Source of the DNA: Conus ventricosus
Taxonomy: Eukaryota > Mollusca > Gastropoda > Neogastropoda > Conidae
NCBI GenBank assembly: GCA_018398815.1
Contig: CM031596.1
Span: 59,639,227-59,703,226, forward strand
Direction: 5' to 3'
Length of the DNA stretch: 64,000 bases
Positions 33,561-42,925 of this stretch are shown one piece after another. The notes under the pieces are model-generated. The model made no database searches. It worked only from the letters and a program-made list of their open reading frames with translations, and had not been told where the DNA came from. A program made the position numbers and the translations under genes. The first letter of the stretch is position 1, and each line of letters starts with the position of its first letter.

Positions 33561-36302
33561 TTTGAGACTTGATTTCTTTTAACACATTGTGTTTACTTGA
33601 TAAGAGAAGAGCGCAGATAACTTTTTGGAAAAAAAATTTTTTGTTTTAAAAGAGACTTGCTTTATTTTTGTCGTATTTATATTTTTTTTGACAACTTCTT
33701 TACTTATGCCTTTACCTTCTTCATTCAGAAGGGCTGCAACGAAAATAATCTTTGACCGCAAACCAACATGTTCTTTTAAATTTTCCCCCATTAAGTTCAC
33801 CTTCACTTCCAATCTTTCTTGTTACATTGAATGTAAAGGACAATTTTTGGGATAGTCGCATGTGCCCCGTCCGCCCACAACCCCTTTAGCCCTTCTTTTT
33901 CAATTTTTTTGTAAAAGTCTTCTGTGAGGACTCTGAATAAAATTTCAGTGTCTGTGTAAAGTACTCTGCTTGGGGACCCCCGGTTTAAAGAGCCCTACAG
34001 AAATTCTACACAAAAATTTGACAGCTTAATCAGTAAACCCAAATAAACCCGTTTTTTCCCAAAACTTAACATTTTTTTTCTTTATCATAATCCAAACCGG
34101 GCGTCTTTAAATTTTCTAAAGTCTTGATATTTGGGGTTTGGGGCAAACTAATTGTTTGGGTTTTCTTTTGAAATAATTAACTCTTACGATTTTTGTTTCT
34201 CCATGGTTTTACCAAAACAGTTTTGTTCTCAGTTTAAAAAAAGTCTTTTTCTGAAGCATCAGGGTTGGGTTCTAAGATCAGTATTCTTTAGAAGGCCCAT
34301 AAAAAGGCTCTTGGTCAAGTAATTTTATTCTGAAAGCTGCGTTTAAACCCCTTTTAATAAAACTTTAACGCTGAAAAGACAAACAATTAGTTTTGTGCCT
34401 GTTTAGCACGAGTTTAGGGGGTTCGAGGGGGCTCATCAAAAAATCTTTTTTTGCGGCTAGGGGGTAAATTTGGGGAGATCGGTAATTTTTGAAAAACAAT
34501 TATTTCCCAATTTACCCTGCGGAAAATTCAGTTTAACTGTGACAACATGCCTAAACAGGTTAACAATGGGCCCCTTTTTATCATTTAAAAGTTTTTCATG
34601 GAAGCGTTTGCCCAAAGGCCCCCCCATACAATTGTTGGGCTAAGTAAATTAGATGTTGGAGTTTTAGTTGGGCTAGTCGTCAAAAATTTTTGTTGGCTTT
34701 CAAAAAGGAAGTAGGCCATGCAATACCACCCCCCCCCGCTTCAATCTTGGTGGGGTAGATCGAATTAAGTCAATCTGAATGTTTGTAGCTTTAAAAAGCG
34801 TCCAAGAAAGACCTGGGGAAGATGAATGTTATGAGCTAAGTTGTAATTTTCATGATTGATCGAATTCTGAAAAATCTGCCAAAAAACACCGTCAGCCAAT
34901 AAATAAGATCATGATATCGCCCTCTTTCACAGTTAAATTTTTCCAGGGTTTTTGAGGTATTCATTTCAGCATCAGTTATGTCTTTTCCCCAAGACTAAAA
35001 AGAAAGCGCCTTTAGGGGGAGCGGTCTTCAAAAAAACCTGTCCCACAAGTTCTGATTCATAGGAAAAACACCTTAGCACCAAAAAGGATGAAATTGTTTT
35101 GTGATTTGGGAATTTTTGTAAGGGTCCCCAATTTTTTCAAATAGCCATAATTTTGGGGGAGTCAAAAAGATAAAGAGTCAAGAGTAAAAGTCCCCTGTAC
35201 TTTTTTGAAAACTGTCAAAAGCAGGTAACCCTCTAATTTGAAGTCACGCGCTGATGAAAATGAGAACTACCCTAGGGTTTGAAGAAGATAGGCGTTTCCC
35301 CTGTCTTGGGGGCAACCTTAAATTAAGATTACAAATTTTTGGCGCGGCCCCTCGAACTTTCATAAAAGTGATCGTGGCCTACGCGCTGCCCAAAAATTCT
35401 TTTATTGCAAATCCAACAGTGTGTGAGAGTCATAACGTTCTTGGGCTTCAGGGGGGGCAAACAAAACTGAAAGATTTATTGGGGAAATGATTACAAGTTG
35501 TTTTAAACTCTTAAAAAATTCTGCTGCGTTGGGGCCCCGTAAATCTCAGGCGTTGTGTGTTGACCGTCTGACCTAACAACAATAAACGCATACGAACAGA
35601 TTTGATGATGGCTTAATAAGGTTGTTTTTTGTTCTTGTTGTTGTGGACCGCAGTACTGTGGCAAGATTGATTCAAAGTCAGCATAAACCACGTACGGGCT
35701 CATTTGCATTTTGTGTAAATTTTAAAGCTAACCTTAGACCCAGGCTTAGGTGTGAGGAGTTTGGTTTCACAGTCTACAAAACTTTTACAATGTGTTTTAT
35801 GACTGGCTGCTGCTTCTATAGTTGGGATTCTGACCAGACACCTTCTACAAAGTCCTTGCTTAGCATGATCCTTTGATGTAAAAACCATAAGTCTGCTTAT
35901 TGTTCTGATTAATACATAATGGCTCTTTGTACTATCTGCAAACAGGATCAAGTCTACATGCTTGTCAAGTGGTTCGCCTAAAGTAGGCGCGTTTGGAGAA
36001 ATCCTTAGAGGCACTAGATTAATAATAATAATAATAATAATAATAATGGGGATTTATATAGCGCCTTCCACGGCACAAGGCGCTTTACAAAGGCAGAAAA
36101 AAATACAATTGCTAAATGTAAAGAAAATGCATTGAAAAACGGCTCAGAAATGAAAAACAAAGGCTCTCTCCCATTCTCTCCCACGCGCACACACACTCTC
36201 ACGCACAGACACACAATACACAACAGCCGCAACAAACACAAACTACTAAGCGATCCACAAAAACAACAAGAGTCAATCAACTATCTGGTAATGACTGTCT
36301 TC

Positions 36303-38166
36303 TTAGTATTGTTTGAAAAGGTGGGTTTTCAGGGAGGTTTTGAAGGAAGAAAAGGTTTGAGAATGTCTTAAGTCATAGGGGAGTTTATTCCAGAGTTTGG
36401 GAGCTGCGTATGAGAAAGCTCGTTCGCCATGCTGTTTACGATGGGGACGGTAACTGGGAAAGCGGAAGGTCCTGGTGTCGGTGGAGGAGCGGAGCGTTCG
36501 TGATGGGACATATACTTGAAGGAGATCGGAAAGATAGGCAGGGGCATCGCCAGTGAAAATCTTGAAGCAGAGACAACAACATTTATATTTAATTCTTTCT
36601 TCAACGGGGAGCCAGTGCAACTTTTTCAGGAGAGGGCTGCAGGGTTGGGTCCTAGGAGATTTGCAAATGAGACGGGCTGCAGAGTTCTGTACACGTTGGA
36701 GGGGTTGGATGACAGTTGAGGGACAGCCAAGGAGAACACAGTTGCAGTAATCTAGCCTTGAAAGGATGTATGATGAAACGAGAGTTTTTGTGGCGTCTTC
36801 AGTGAGATAGGGTCGAATAGCAGCAATTCGTTTAAGTTCCATGTAAGCTAACTGACAAGTTTTTGTGACATGCTGTTTCATTGAGAGGTCACTATCAAGG
36901 AGAACACCAAGGTCACGAACAGTGTTTGAAAATTCAATAGTGCTGGAACCTAATGGCAAAGAAGAAGGGAGCGGATCAGGGCCATGATGTGACCGCTTTG
37001 AAAAACGGATGGCTTCAGTCTTCTCACAGTTTAATTTAAGCTTATTTGCTGACATCCAGGTCTCAATATCAGAAGTACAAGATTGAAGAGTAGAAACAAG
37101 GGGTGAGTAGTCATCGATGACAGAGGAATGGAGCAGCTGAGTATCATCCGCAAACATTTCGTGTGAAACGGAATGGCCGTGGATGACATTAGACAATGGA
37201 GTGGTGTACAAAAATAAAGAGGACAGGTCCCAGCACGGATCCCTGAGGCACGCCAAACTGGAGGTTAGATTCATCAGAACGGTGGTCACCTACTTGGATG
37301 AACTGTTTCCTATCTAGAAGATAAGAACGAAACCAATTTAAAGCTGTTTCCCTGATGCCACATGTGTATTTCAAACGAGAGAGAAGGATTTCATGGTCTA
37401 TGGTGTCAAAGGCTGCCGAAAGATCTAGCAAAAGAAGGACAGAAATTTTGTTTTCGTCTAAGGAATTTAGAATATCATTGAGAATGCGAAGGATGGTGGT
37501 CTCCGTGCTGTGCCCAGGGCGATAGGCTGACTGATGTGGTGTGAGGAGGTTGTTTGAGGCCAGATGGTCAGAGAGCTGTTGAAGAATGACTTTCTCAAGA
37601 ATTTTGGATAGGAAAGGAAGATTTGAGATGGGTCTGTAATTTTTAAGAACGTTGGGATCAAGACTGCTTTTCTTGAGTAGAGGTTTAACAAGGGCGGTCT
37701 TAAAGTCAGTGGGAACTGTGCCAGAAGACAGAGACTCGTTAAGAATTTTGGTGATGGTAGGAAGGAGAGAGTCAAGGTGTTCAAAGAGGAGTGGGGTGGG
37801 AATGGGGTCAAGGTCACAGGATGTTTTCGCAGACTGTGTGATGATTTTACGAACAGTCTGCTCGGACACTGGCAAGAACTCACAGAGTGTGGTACCGTTA
37901 AAAACAACAGACTGATCTGAAGTATCTGAGGATGGGGAGAAAGCGTTTCGAATTGTTTGAATTTTGTGGGCGAAAAACTGAGAAAACAAACCAGGAAGCT
38001 GTGACGGCTCATGAGTGGACGGCATTACAAACACTTGCAGCCTTACCCAACATGCTAGTGACAGTTCTAAACAGTTCTTTACACGAGGATGCTGCTGCAA
38101 CTTTGGAAGAATAAAAAGCGGTTTTGGCTTGATGGACAAACTGTACGACTTTCTGTTTGGCAGCAT
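36303..38166 (-). pseudogene. Reverse transcriptase domain of the L2-type LINE
   Basis: Two overlapping frames (38166-37189 and 37289-36303) cover the whole domain: FKTALVKPLLKKSSLDPNVL, NYRPISNLPFLSKILEKVIL, LLLLDLSAAFDTIDHEILLS (first catalytic aspartate), GVPQGSVLGPVLFIF, and the catalytic box FADDTQLLHSS in the second frame. C-terminal conserved blocks follow (SRLDYCNCVLLGCPSTVIQP, KLHWLPVEERIKYKCCCLCF, ERAFSYAAPKLWNKLPYDLR), ending KTHLFKQY at 36303. One frameshift lies near 37200-37280. The domain copies the element RNA at a nicked target. Confidence 0.9.
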
Positions 38167-39099
38167 CGTAAATTTGCTTGTGTATTGTCAGTCTAGATGA
38201 TACCCAGCGCCGCTCGGCTCGACGTCGCTCGCGTTTCAATATTCGCAGCTCAGGTGCAATTGAGTTGTACCACGGAGCCGGGCGACGCCAGTGTACCGTC
38301 CGCTGACATACAGGCGCATGCTTATCCAAAACTTTTCTAAGACCAGTGTTCAAATCAGTAAGTGTTACGTCAGGCGTGATAATGTTCGCGATGTCATGAG
38401 AAAAATCAGCAGGGTCAATCTTATGAATGGCACGAACACATTTGAATTGGGGTGCCGACTTTTGCTTTGGAACACTGAGATGGCACACTAGACTATAGTG
38501 ATCAGACATCAAATCATAACAACACTTAGCAGAGTGCAAAAGACCATCAGTGTCACGAAAAATCACAAGATCAAGAATGTGACCACTTGCTGGATAAGTG
38601 GGTTCATCGATGGCCTGAGAAAGGCCACACGTCTCTAAGAGTTTCTGAAACCTCCTAGCTCTGGGATCACTCGAGTCGTCGTAGTGAACATTAAAGTCAC
38701 CGATGATCAGAAGATCGCCGTCACGCGTGGCGGCAAAGTCAAGGAAATCAGGGAACTCTTCGTAGAATCTTGAATCAAGCAGTTTGTTCCTTTTACTGGG
38801 CGGGGTCCGATACACACACAGCAGACGGATTCGTTGATTCTGCAAAGTCAGAAGTAGCTCAGCCACTTCAAAAGTGGTGTGGGAGAAGGGGAAGGTCGAA
38901 TTGACGTGGCAGTAAGCACGAGACACTCTTTGATGATCAGCACGATCTCACCACCACTCTTGGCAGTGGCACCAAGTTCACGGGGGAAATTGTAGAGTTT
39001 ATAACCCGGGGGTGTCAAATCAGCACATTTACTCTCATCACCTGACTCACGAAGCCACGTTTCTGACACTATCATAATGTCCACGTCGTAATCGGTCAT
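38009..39099 (-). pseudogene. Endonuclease domain of the L2-type LINE
   Basis: Two frames cover the AP-endonuclease fold: DVDIMIVSETWLRESGDES (39099-38848, metal-binding E) and, from 38926, LLIIGDFNVHYDDSSDPRAR (D-x-N) and DLMSDHYSLVCHL (catalytic S-D-H). Frames change near 38900 and again near 38010-38160, where the reverse transcriptase frame takes over. The enzyme nicks genomic DNA for target-primed reverse transcription. Confidence 0.88.
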
Positions 39100-39835
39100 G
39101 AAGTCAGCGATCGCAGTGCGTTTCTGACGTGTTTTAAGGGCATTACCACGAACAGACTGGGCATTCAGGTGACAGACACAGAGCTGATTAGGAAGATCAG
39201 AGCCCTGTACAGGAACGCTATCAGGTTCTCGAGGTTGGCACCCGAAGCACAGGTCAGCGCGGTCGACACGTCAGGGGAGCTGAGGGAGGAGTCAAGATCA
39301 GTGACAGAAGAAATATTGGTTGTAGAATGTTGTTGACTGATAACTACAGGAATCTGCCGGCGTTTTCTGGTGCCACCTCGGGACGATCGGTGGCGTGGCA
39401 GACGGTAACCAATAGACAGTTCTTTTAAACGACTGATCAGATCGGGGTCGAGGTCACGGTTGTCCGCTGTTTGTTTACATGCTAACAGCTGATTTCGTGT
39501 ATAAGAGTAGCAGCACGACCACAGTTCAGTGTACGAAGCGCCTCCGTGCTACACGTAGTGTCGGCTAGCGGCAGCGTGGGACGGTGAAAAGTGGGTCGTA
39601 GCATGTGCAAGTTGCCGGGGATGCCGGCCGAAAATGGCGGACTGCCACGCTGATTCAAAAGGAAAAATCCACCGATAGAATCATGAGGAAGAACATCGTC
39701 CTGACGTGAAGTGGAGCACACATAATCCAACACCAGTCCATCATGCAGCACTCTAACAAATATCAAAACTGTACACACAGTCAAACCACATGAAGACGAT
39801 GAAAACTAACGGAGCTAAGATCGGACGTGCCTGCT
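39099..39835 (-). other. 5' region of the L2-type LINE
   Basis: This stretch continues the element upstream of the endonuclease. A minus-strand frame at 39784-39482 exists but carries no motif I recognise. RNFP...CLSQ-type text near 39120-39200 belongs to the start of the endonuclease frame. Confidence 0.45.
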
Positions 39836-40591
39836 AGGCGACCTGACCTTCAACCCCTTTTTCAAGATTAGCTTCTACAGACCATGTGTATACGTTTACA
39901 GTGATTGGTTTGTTTTGCTCTTCAAACTGAGATATACTGTTTATACTTACTGGAAAGGTTATGTTATCAAAGTTCAGCTCTTGCTTATATTGTTCATAAT
40001 TGGAAACTCTGTTTGCATGATTTTTAACAGGATGTAAATGCGCTAAAACACACCACATAAAACACATGTTGTCAGAATTATGTATGTTTAAGACTGCTCG
40101 TTTTAACTCTAACTCTTTTGGAAGAGGAAGGTAAGAATTGCCAACTATAGGATAGAACTTTGTTTGTCTCAATTTGATTTCATGGACTGTCCCTTCAGAC
40201 CAGCCAGAACCCCTTAACTTTGCCTCCTCACTTGCATGGTTAAACTGTGTAAGCATGTAGTCAGCCCAGTTAGAGTTAAAGTCGTGATAGCTGATTACTT
40301 CTTTCTGCCTTGTTGAAACCCAGACTGGCATGTTAGTATCATCAGGCGTTATATAATCAATCAGAACAGCCAACAACACTTTTACTGGCGGTTCGCGTTG
40401 AAGAGACTCTGGGATTTTAGAGATAGCATGTGCTACGCTTTCATGAACGTTTGTAGAGTTAATGATGTTCATGTCTACTTCACTAAACGTATTGCTTAAT
40501 TGTTTGTCACTACCAAATATTTCTTCCATCATATATAGTTTTCCATCCTCGAATTTACTTGTGGTCGTCATTTTTAAAGCCACAATATTTA

Positions 40592-40613
40592 CGTAATATT
40601 AAAAAAAATATAT
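40592..40613 (-). promoter_or_regulatory. AT-rich upstream motif before the polymerase gene
   Basis: TAATATTAAAAAAAATATAT (plus-strand text) lies about 21 bases before the polymerase ATG. It is a looser version of the motif seen before the two small genes. Confidence 0.4.
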
Positions 40614-40640
40614 GTAAATAAAAGTAAGTAAACACGCTTT

Positions 40641-40904
40641 TTATTCTTCACCCAAGTGCCGCAACACTTCAAGACACGTTAACCTTACAATAACACCCGC
40701 TAATATTTTAGCTTTTTCTGAATCACTACAGTTAATGTTCATCACTTTGATTGCTTCGCTAAACAGTTCACTATGGTCTTTTATTATATTGTCTACATCA
40801 TTCTCAAGCCCAAATTCACTAAAATCAATGTTTAATAATTTCATTGTTTCGTCAAATAGTTCATTACAATTCTTTAAATCAGATTCACTGAGTTCGACAG
40901 CCAT
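40641..40904 (-). CDS. Small helical protein of unknown function, Polinton
   Basis: Intact 87-codon frame from the ATG at 40904 to a stop at 40641. The product is acidic and predicted by eye to be helical (NCNELFDETMKLLNIDFSEF, SEKAKILAGVIVRLTCLEVL), without cysteine motifs or a signal peptide. It lies 69 bases upstream of the polymerase ATG on the same strand and 45 bases downstream of the next small gene. It has the shared AT-rich motif 14 bases before its ATG. An intact frame in an otherwise decayed element argues that it is real. I do not recognise the family. Confidence 0.6.
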   Translation of the reverse strand: MAVELSESDLKNCNELFDETMKLLNIDFSEFGLENDVDNIIKDHSELFSEAIKVMNINCSDSEKAKILAGVIVRLTCLEVLRHLGEE

Positions 40905-40918
40905 TTTTAAATCTAAAA

Positions 40919-40936
40919 TAAATTAAAAAAATAATT
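40919..40936 (-). promoter_or_regulatory. Shared AT-rich upstream motif, copy 1
   Basis: TAAATTAAAAAAATAATT (plus-strand text) is identical over 18 bases to 41309-41326 and lies 14 bases before the ATG at 40904. Position and repetition suggest a promoter of the minus-strand genes. Confidence 0.5.
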
Positions 40937-40949
40937 GTAAATTCAGCTG

Positions 40950-41285
40950 TTATTTATTATTACAGTCTATTTCTAATCGTAAAAACTGATCAGGTTTAAA
41001 GGTAACAGTTACTCCTTCAAGGTCATCAGACACATGCAGGTCAGCATCTTCGGGGGCAATATTATCAAGTAAAATAGCAAAAAGCTTTATAACTGGTTTA
41101 GGCCAAGACTCTGGGATTTTACTAACAGCTTTCAATACGCCTTCTCGAATAGTTAAGCTTTCAAAAAGTTCTGTTATAAATCCATCAAACATGTCCTTTA
41201 ACACTTCTTTATCAACTCCAGCATTAATCGCCCACCCAAAATCATCAAATATTTCTGTAAGCTTTATAACTACGTGGGGGTTCAT
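40950..41285 (-). CDS. Small protein sharing a motif with the polymerase N-terminus, Polinton
   Basis: Intact frame of 111 codons from the ATG at 41285 (MNPHVVIKLTEIFDDFGW); the frame is open a few codons further upstream but only to a GTG. Its middle, GVLKAVSKIPES and then VIKLFAILLDNIAPEDADL, parallels the N-terminal region of the polymerase frame (AHAISKIPES, then VKVLLAVLIDYITPDDTNM, at about 40440-40335). The two share SKIPES and LxDxIxPxD with the same spacing within a few residues. The function is unknown. It sits second in the minus-strand run of small genes that leads into the polymerase. Confidence 0.62.
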   Translation of the reverse strand: MNPHVVIKLTEIFDDFGWAINAGVDKEVLKDMFDGFITELFESLTIREGVLKAVSKIPESWPKPVIKLFAILLDNIAPEDADLHVSDDLEGVTVTFKPDQFLRLEIDCNNK

Positions 41286-41308
41286 TTTTTTAAACACAAA
41301 TAAAATTA

Positions 41309-41326
41309 TAAATTAAAAAAATAATT
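41309..41326 (-). promoter_or_regulatory. Shared AT-rich upstream motif, copy 2
   Basis: The same 18 bases as 40919-40936, here 23 bases before the ATG at 41285. Confidence 0.5.
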
Positions 41327-41659
41327 AGTTTCTCTTGTTTTTGTACTATAGGCATGATCTGGATCACACACACACACACGAGAATCATTCACACAATAGA
41401 CAGGGCGGCGCTTGTGGGGGAAAGTGAAAGGGGCTTTTTGTGGTTCACACTTGAACAACGTAAATTTGAGACAGCCACCAAAAGCACTTATCAAAGTCCT
41501 GAACATTAATCACAGGATCATTTTCAAAGTTCCGTCGGCGACCGCCTGAATAGGCAGCCTTAAAGCAGGTGAAGCAAAACGACGAAGCAAAACGACGAAG
41601 CAGGAGCAATACGTTGAAGCCACAACAACAAAAAAGTCAATACTAGTTGACCCATTTCG

Positions 41660-41678
41660 GCGCTACAGCCTGTAGCGC
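41660..41678. other. Perfect short hairpin in the Polinton
   Basis: GCGCTACA and TGTAGCGC pair over 8 bases around a GCC loop. It lies between the small-gene cluster and the open frame at 41715. Its role is unknown. Confidence 0.5.
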
Positions 41679-41714
41679 GACCTATTTCAGTGCTCAACCT
41701 TTGCCGGCATCTCC

Positions 41715-42131
41715 TCAGACCGCGGCAGCCACTGCGTGTGGCGGTGAGTGAACTGACTGGTATGCTTTTTTCAGCTTCTTAAAAGAACCTTCGTCAATCG
41801 GCTCATAAACAAGTTGCTCTACAAAACAATTACGTAAAAAAGCGCCCAGTTCACCTACTGTCACTTCACGTTTTCGTTGCTTCGTTTCCAAAAGATTTAG
41901 GTCCTCTTTTGGAAGCAAAGCAAGTCTCTCGTTAAACACGTCTTCACTCACTAACGTCCCGGCCAGTAATGGCCGACTCTCCAAGTCCCGGCAGAAAATG
42001 ATGTCATACCCCCTGTCGATTGGTTGAGCGTGCACACGTGATGAGCGAGCTATAGCGTGTGCAGCAGACCATGCAAAAACAGTTTCTGCATCAATATTGA
42101 TTTGACCAGTCTGATGGCAGGCCGTGAACAA
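41715..42131 (-). CDS. 138-codon open frame near the right Polinton end, unknown
   Basis: The frame is uninterrupted and its composition looks protein-like (AETVFAWSAAHAIARSS, DIIFCRDLESRPLLAGTLVS, ELGAFLRNCFVEQLVYEPID). It has no in-frame ATG: it opens after a TGA at about 42145, and the first non-ATG start candidate is the TTG at 42131. It may be the remainder of a gene whose start lies in another frame or in the terminal repeat. I cannot name a family. Its neighbours are the terminal repeat on the right and the small-gene cluster on the left. Confidence 0.4.
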   Translation of the reverse strand: MFTACHQTGQINIDAETVFAWSAAHAIARSSRVHAQPIDRGYDIIFCRDLESRPLLAGTLVSEDVFNERLALLPKEDLNLLETKQRKREVTVGELGAFLRNCFVEQLVYEPIDEGSFKKLKKAYQSVHSPPHAVAAAV

Positions 42132-42159
42132 ACGGGCCTGTCAAGCCATATACATTTTT

Positions 42160-42411
42160 AGTTCATTTTATGTTCCTGGAGAGAATGTAAATATCTTCGT
42201 TCACGATCACCCATGTGATTCTGCACGGAAACCCCCGTTTCAATGTGCTAATTACGTCAATTTTAGAGGTTTTGGCATGTTAATTTTAGTTGTAAAACGG
42301 GTGTTAAATTTGGCCAAAACTGACATGTGATGGACGTGATTTGTATGTGAAAATGGGGGTTTTCGGGCAGAATCACATGGGTGGTAGTGAACGAACATAT
42401 TTACATTCTCT
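42160..42411 (-). repeat. Right terminal inverted repeat of the Polinton
   Basis: Reverse complement of 20713-20965 with a few substitutions and indels. It ends CATATTTACATTCTCT. Like the left copy it is internally palindromic: GAGAGAATGTAAATATC at its inner end (about 42179) mirrors its outer end. Confidence 0.93.
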
Positions 42412-42544
42412 TCTCTGTCAAAATGTTGAATGTTCCTTGTGTTATGTATGTATGTGTTATTTTGACAGAGATGTCACAGACTGAACATGGAGGGTTTATG
42501 CTGAGATTTCATAAGTGCAATATTCAAACTATGAATTGCAAAAT

Positions 42545-42925
42545 CAAATTTGTCTACCAGTTAATTTCTTAATCAATCATGAAATGGTTGATCGTTTCGC
42601 CAAGAACGCCACAAGAGAGAAACTGTCCAACACTTATATCCCCTGCTCAGATGTGAAACCCAAAATTAACGATTATGTGAGAGACCTCTGGCAGGAGGAT
42701 TGGAACACACAGACGAATAACAAACTCTTCAGATCCGTCCAAACCTTAAGGACTTCCTCCCATCTACGTCGGGAGGTCGTAAAGAGGAAACGTTCTGTGC
42801 CGGCTGCACACCGGCCATTCGTATTTTACCCATTCTTACCTTTTAAAGAGTGAAGAAGCTCCGTGGTGCGTTCCATGTCATGCGCCACTCACAATGAAAC
42901 ATGTTCTTTTAGATGTTTGGACTTG
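42545..42925 (+). mobile_element. 3' fragment of an I/Nimb-type LINE (post-RNase H region)
   Basis: The reading KNATREKLSNTYIPCSDVKP, NDYVRDLWQEDWNTQTNNKL and HRPFVFYPFLPF is the C-terminal tail after RNase H. The same tail is seen at 63650-63976 and in part at 58280-58390. The fragment is cut by the assembly gap. Confidence 0.65.

Larger units (their letters stand above)
36019..39835 (-). mobile_element. L2/CR1-group non-LTR retrotransposon inside the polymerase gene
   Basis: On the minus strand the element ends in GGCGCTATATAAATCCCC followed by (ATT)n at 36019-36047, the 3' terminus style of L2 elements. It carries an AP-type endonuclease and a reverse transcriptase. Its 5' end lies within about 39780-39835, just where the polymerase frame stops. 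It is nearly full length and much better preserved than the Polinton around it, which fits a younger insertion or better sequence quality. Confidence 0.88.
33579..40571 (-). pseudogene. Protein-primed family-B DNA polymerase of the Polinton, split by an L2 LINE
   Basis: The N-terminal part is open from the ATG at 40571 to 39834 and contains KFYPIVGNSYLPLPKELELK and NMCFMWCVLAHLHPVKNHAN, blocks typical of Polinton polymerases. The LINE interrupts it there. It resumes at about 36014 (KHVDLILFADSTKSHYVLIR, a Cys/His motif beginning LCRRCLV), and reaches the first exonuclease motif YVVYADFESI at about 35690. After error-dense sequence the catalytic motif C can be read near 33965-33930 (LYTDTEILFRVLTEDFYKKI). 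The late block GENLKEHVGLRSK is near 33825. Without the LINE the gene would be about 3.2 kb, normal for this family. The enzyme replicates the element using a protein primer. Confidence 0.85.
20713..42411. mobile_element. Polinton/Maverick-type self-synthesising transposon, about 21.7 kb
   Basis: Near-identical inverted repeats start AGAGAATGTAAATAT at 20713 and end in the reverse complement at 42411. The 5-bp TCTCT flanks both sides (20708-20712 and 42412-42416). Between them lie recognisable fragments of the Polinton gene set: hexon-like major capsid protein, FtsK/HerA-type packaging ATPase, a conserved membrane-type protein and protein-primed DNA polymerase B. A retroviral-type integrase and an adenain-like protease, normally part of the set, were not recognised; they may lie in the error-rich part. 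Size, terminal AG...CT and gene content all fit. The usual target duplication is 6 bp; here I can support 5. The element contains LTR element B and an L2 LINE as later insertions, so its own length is about 14.8 kb. Confidence 0.93.

Noticed and set aside
41306..41506. 66-codon minus-strand frame in the Polinton
   Set aside because: No true ATG context or motif, and it overlaps the promoter-like motif of the neighbouring gene.
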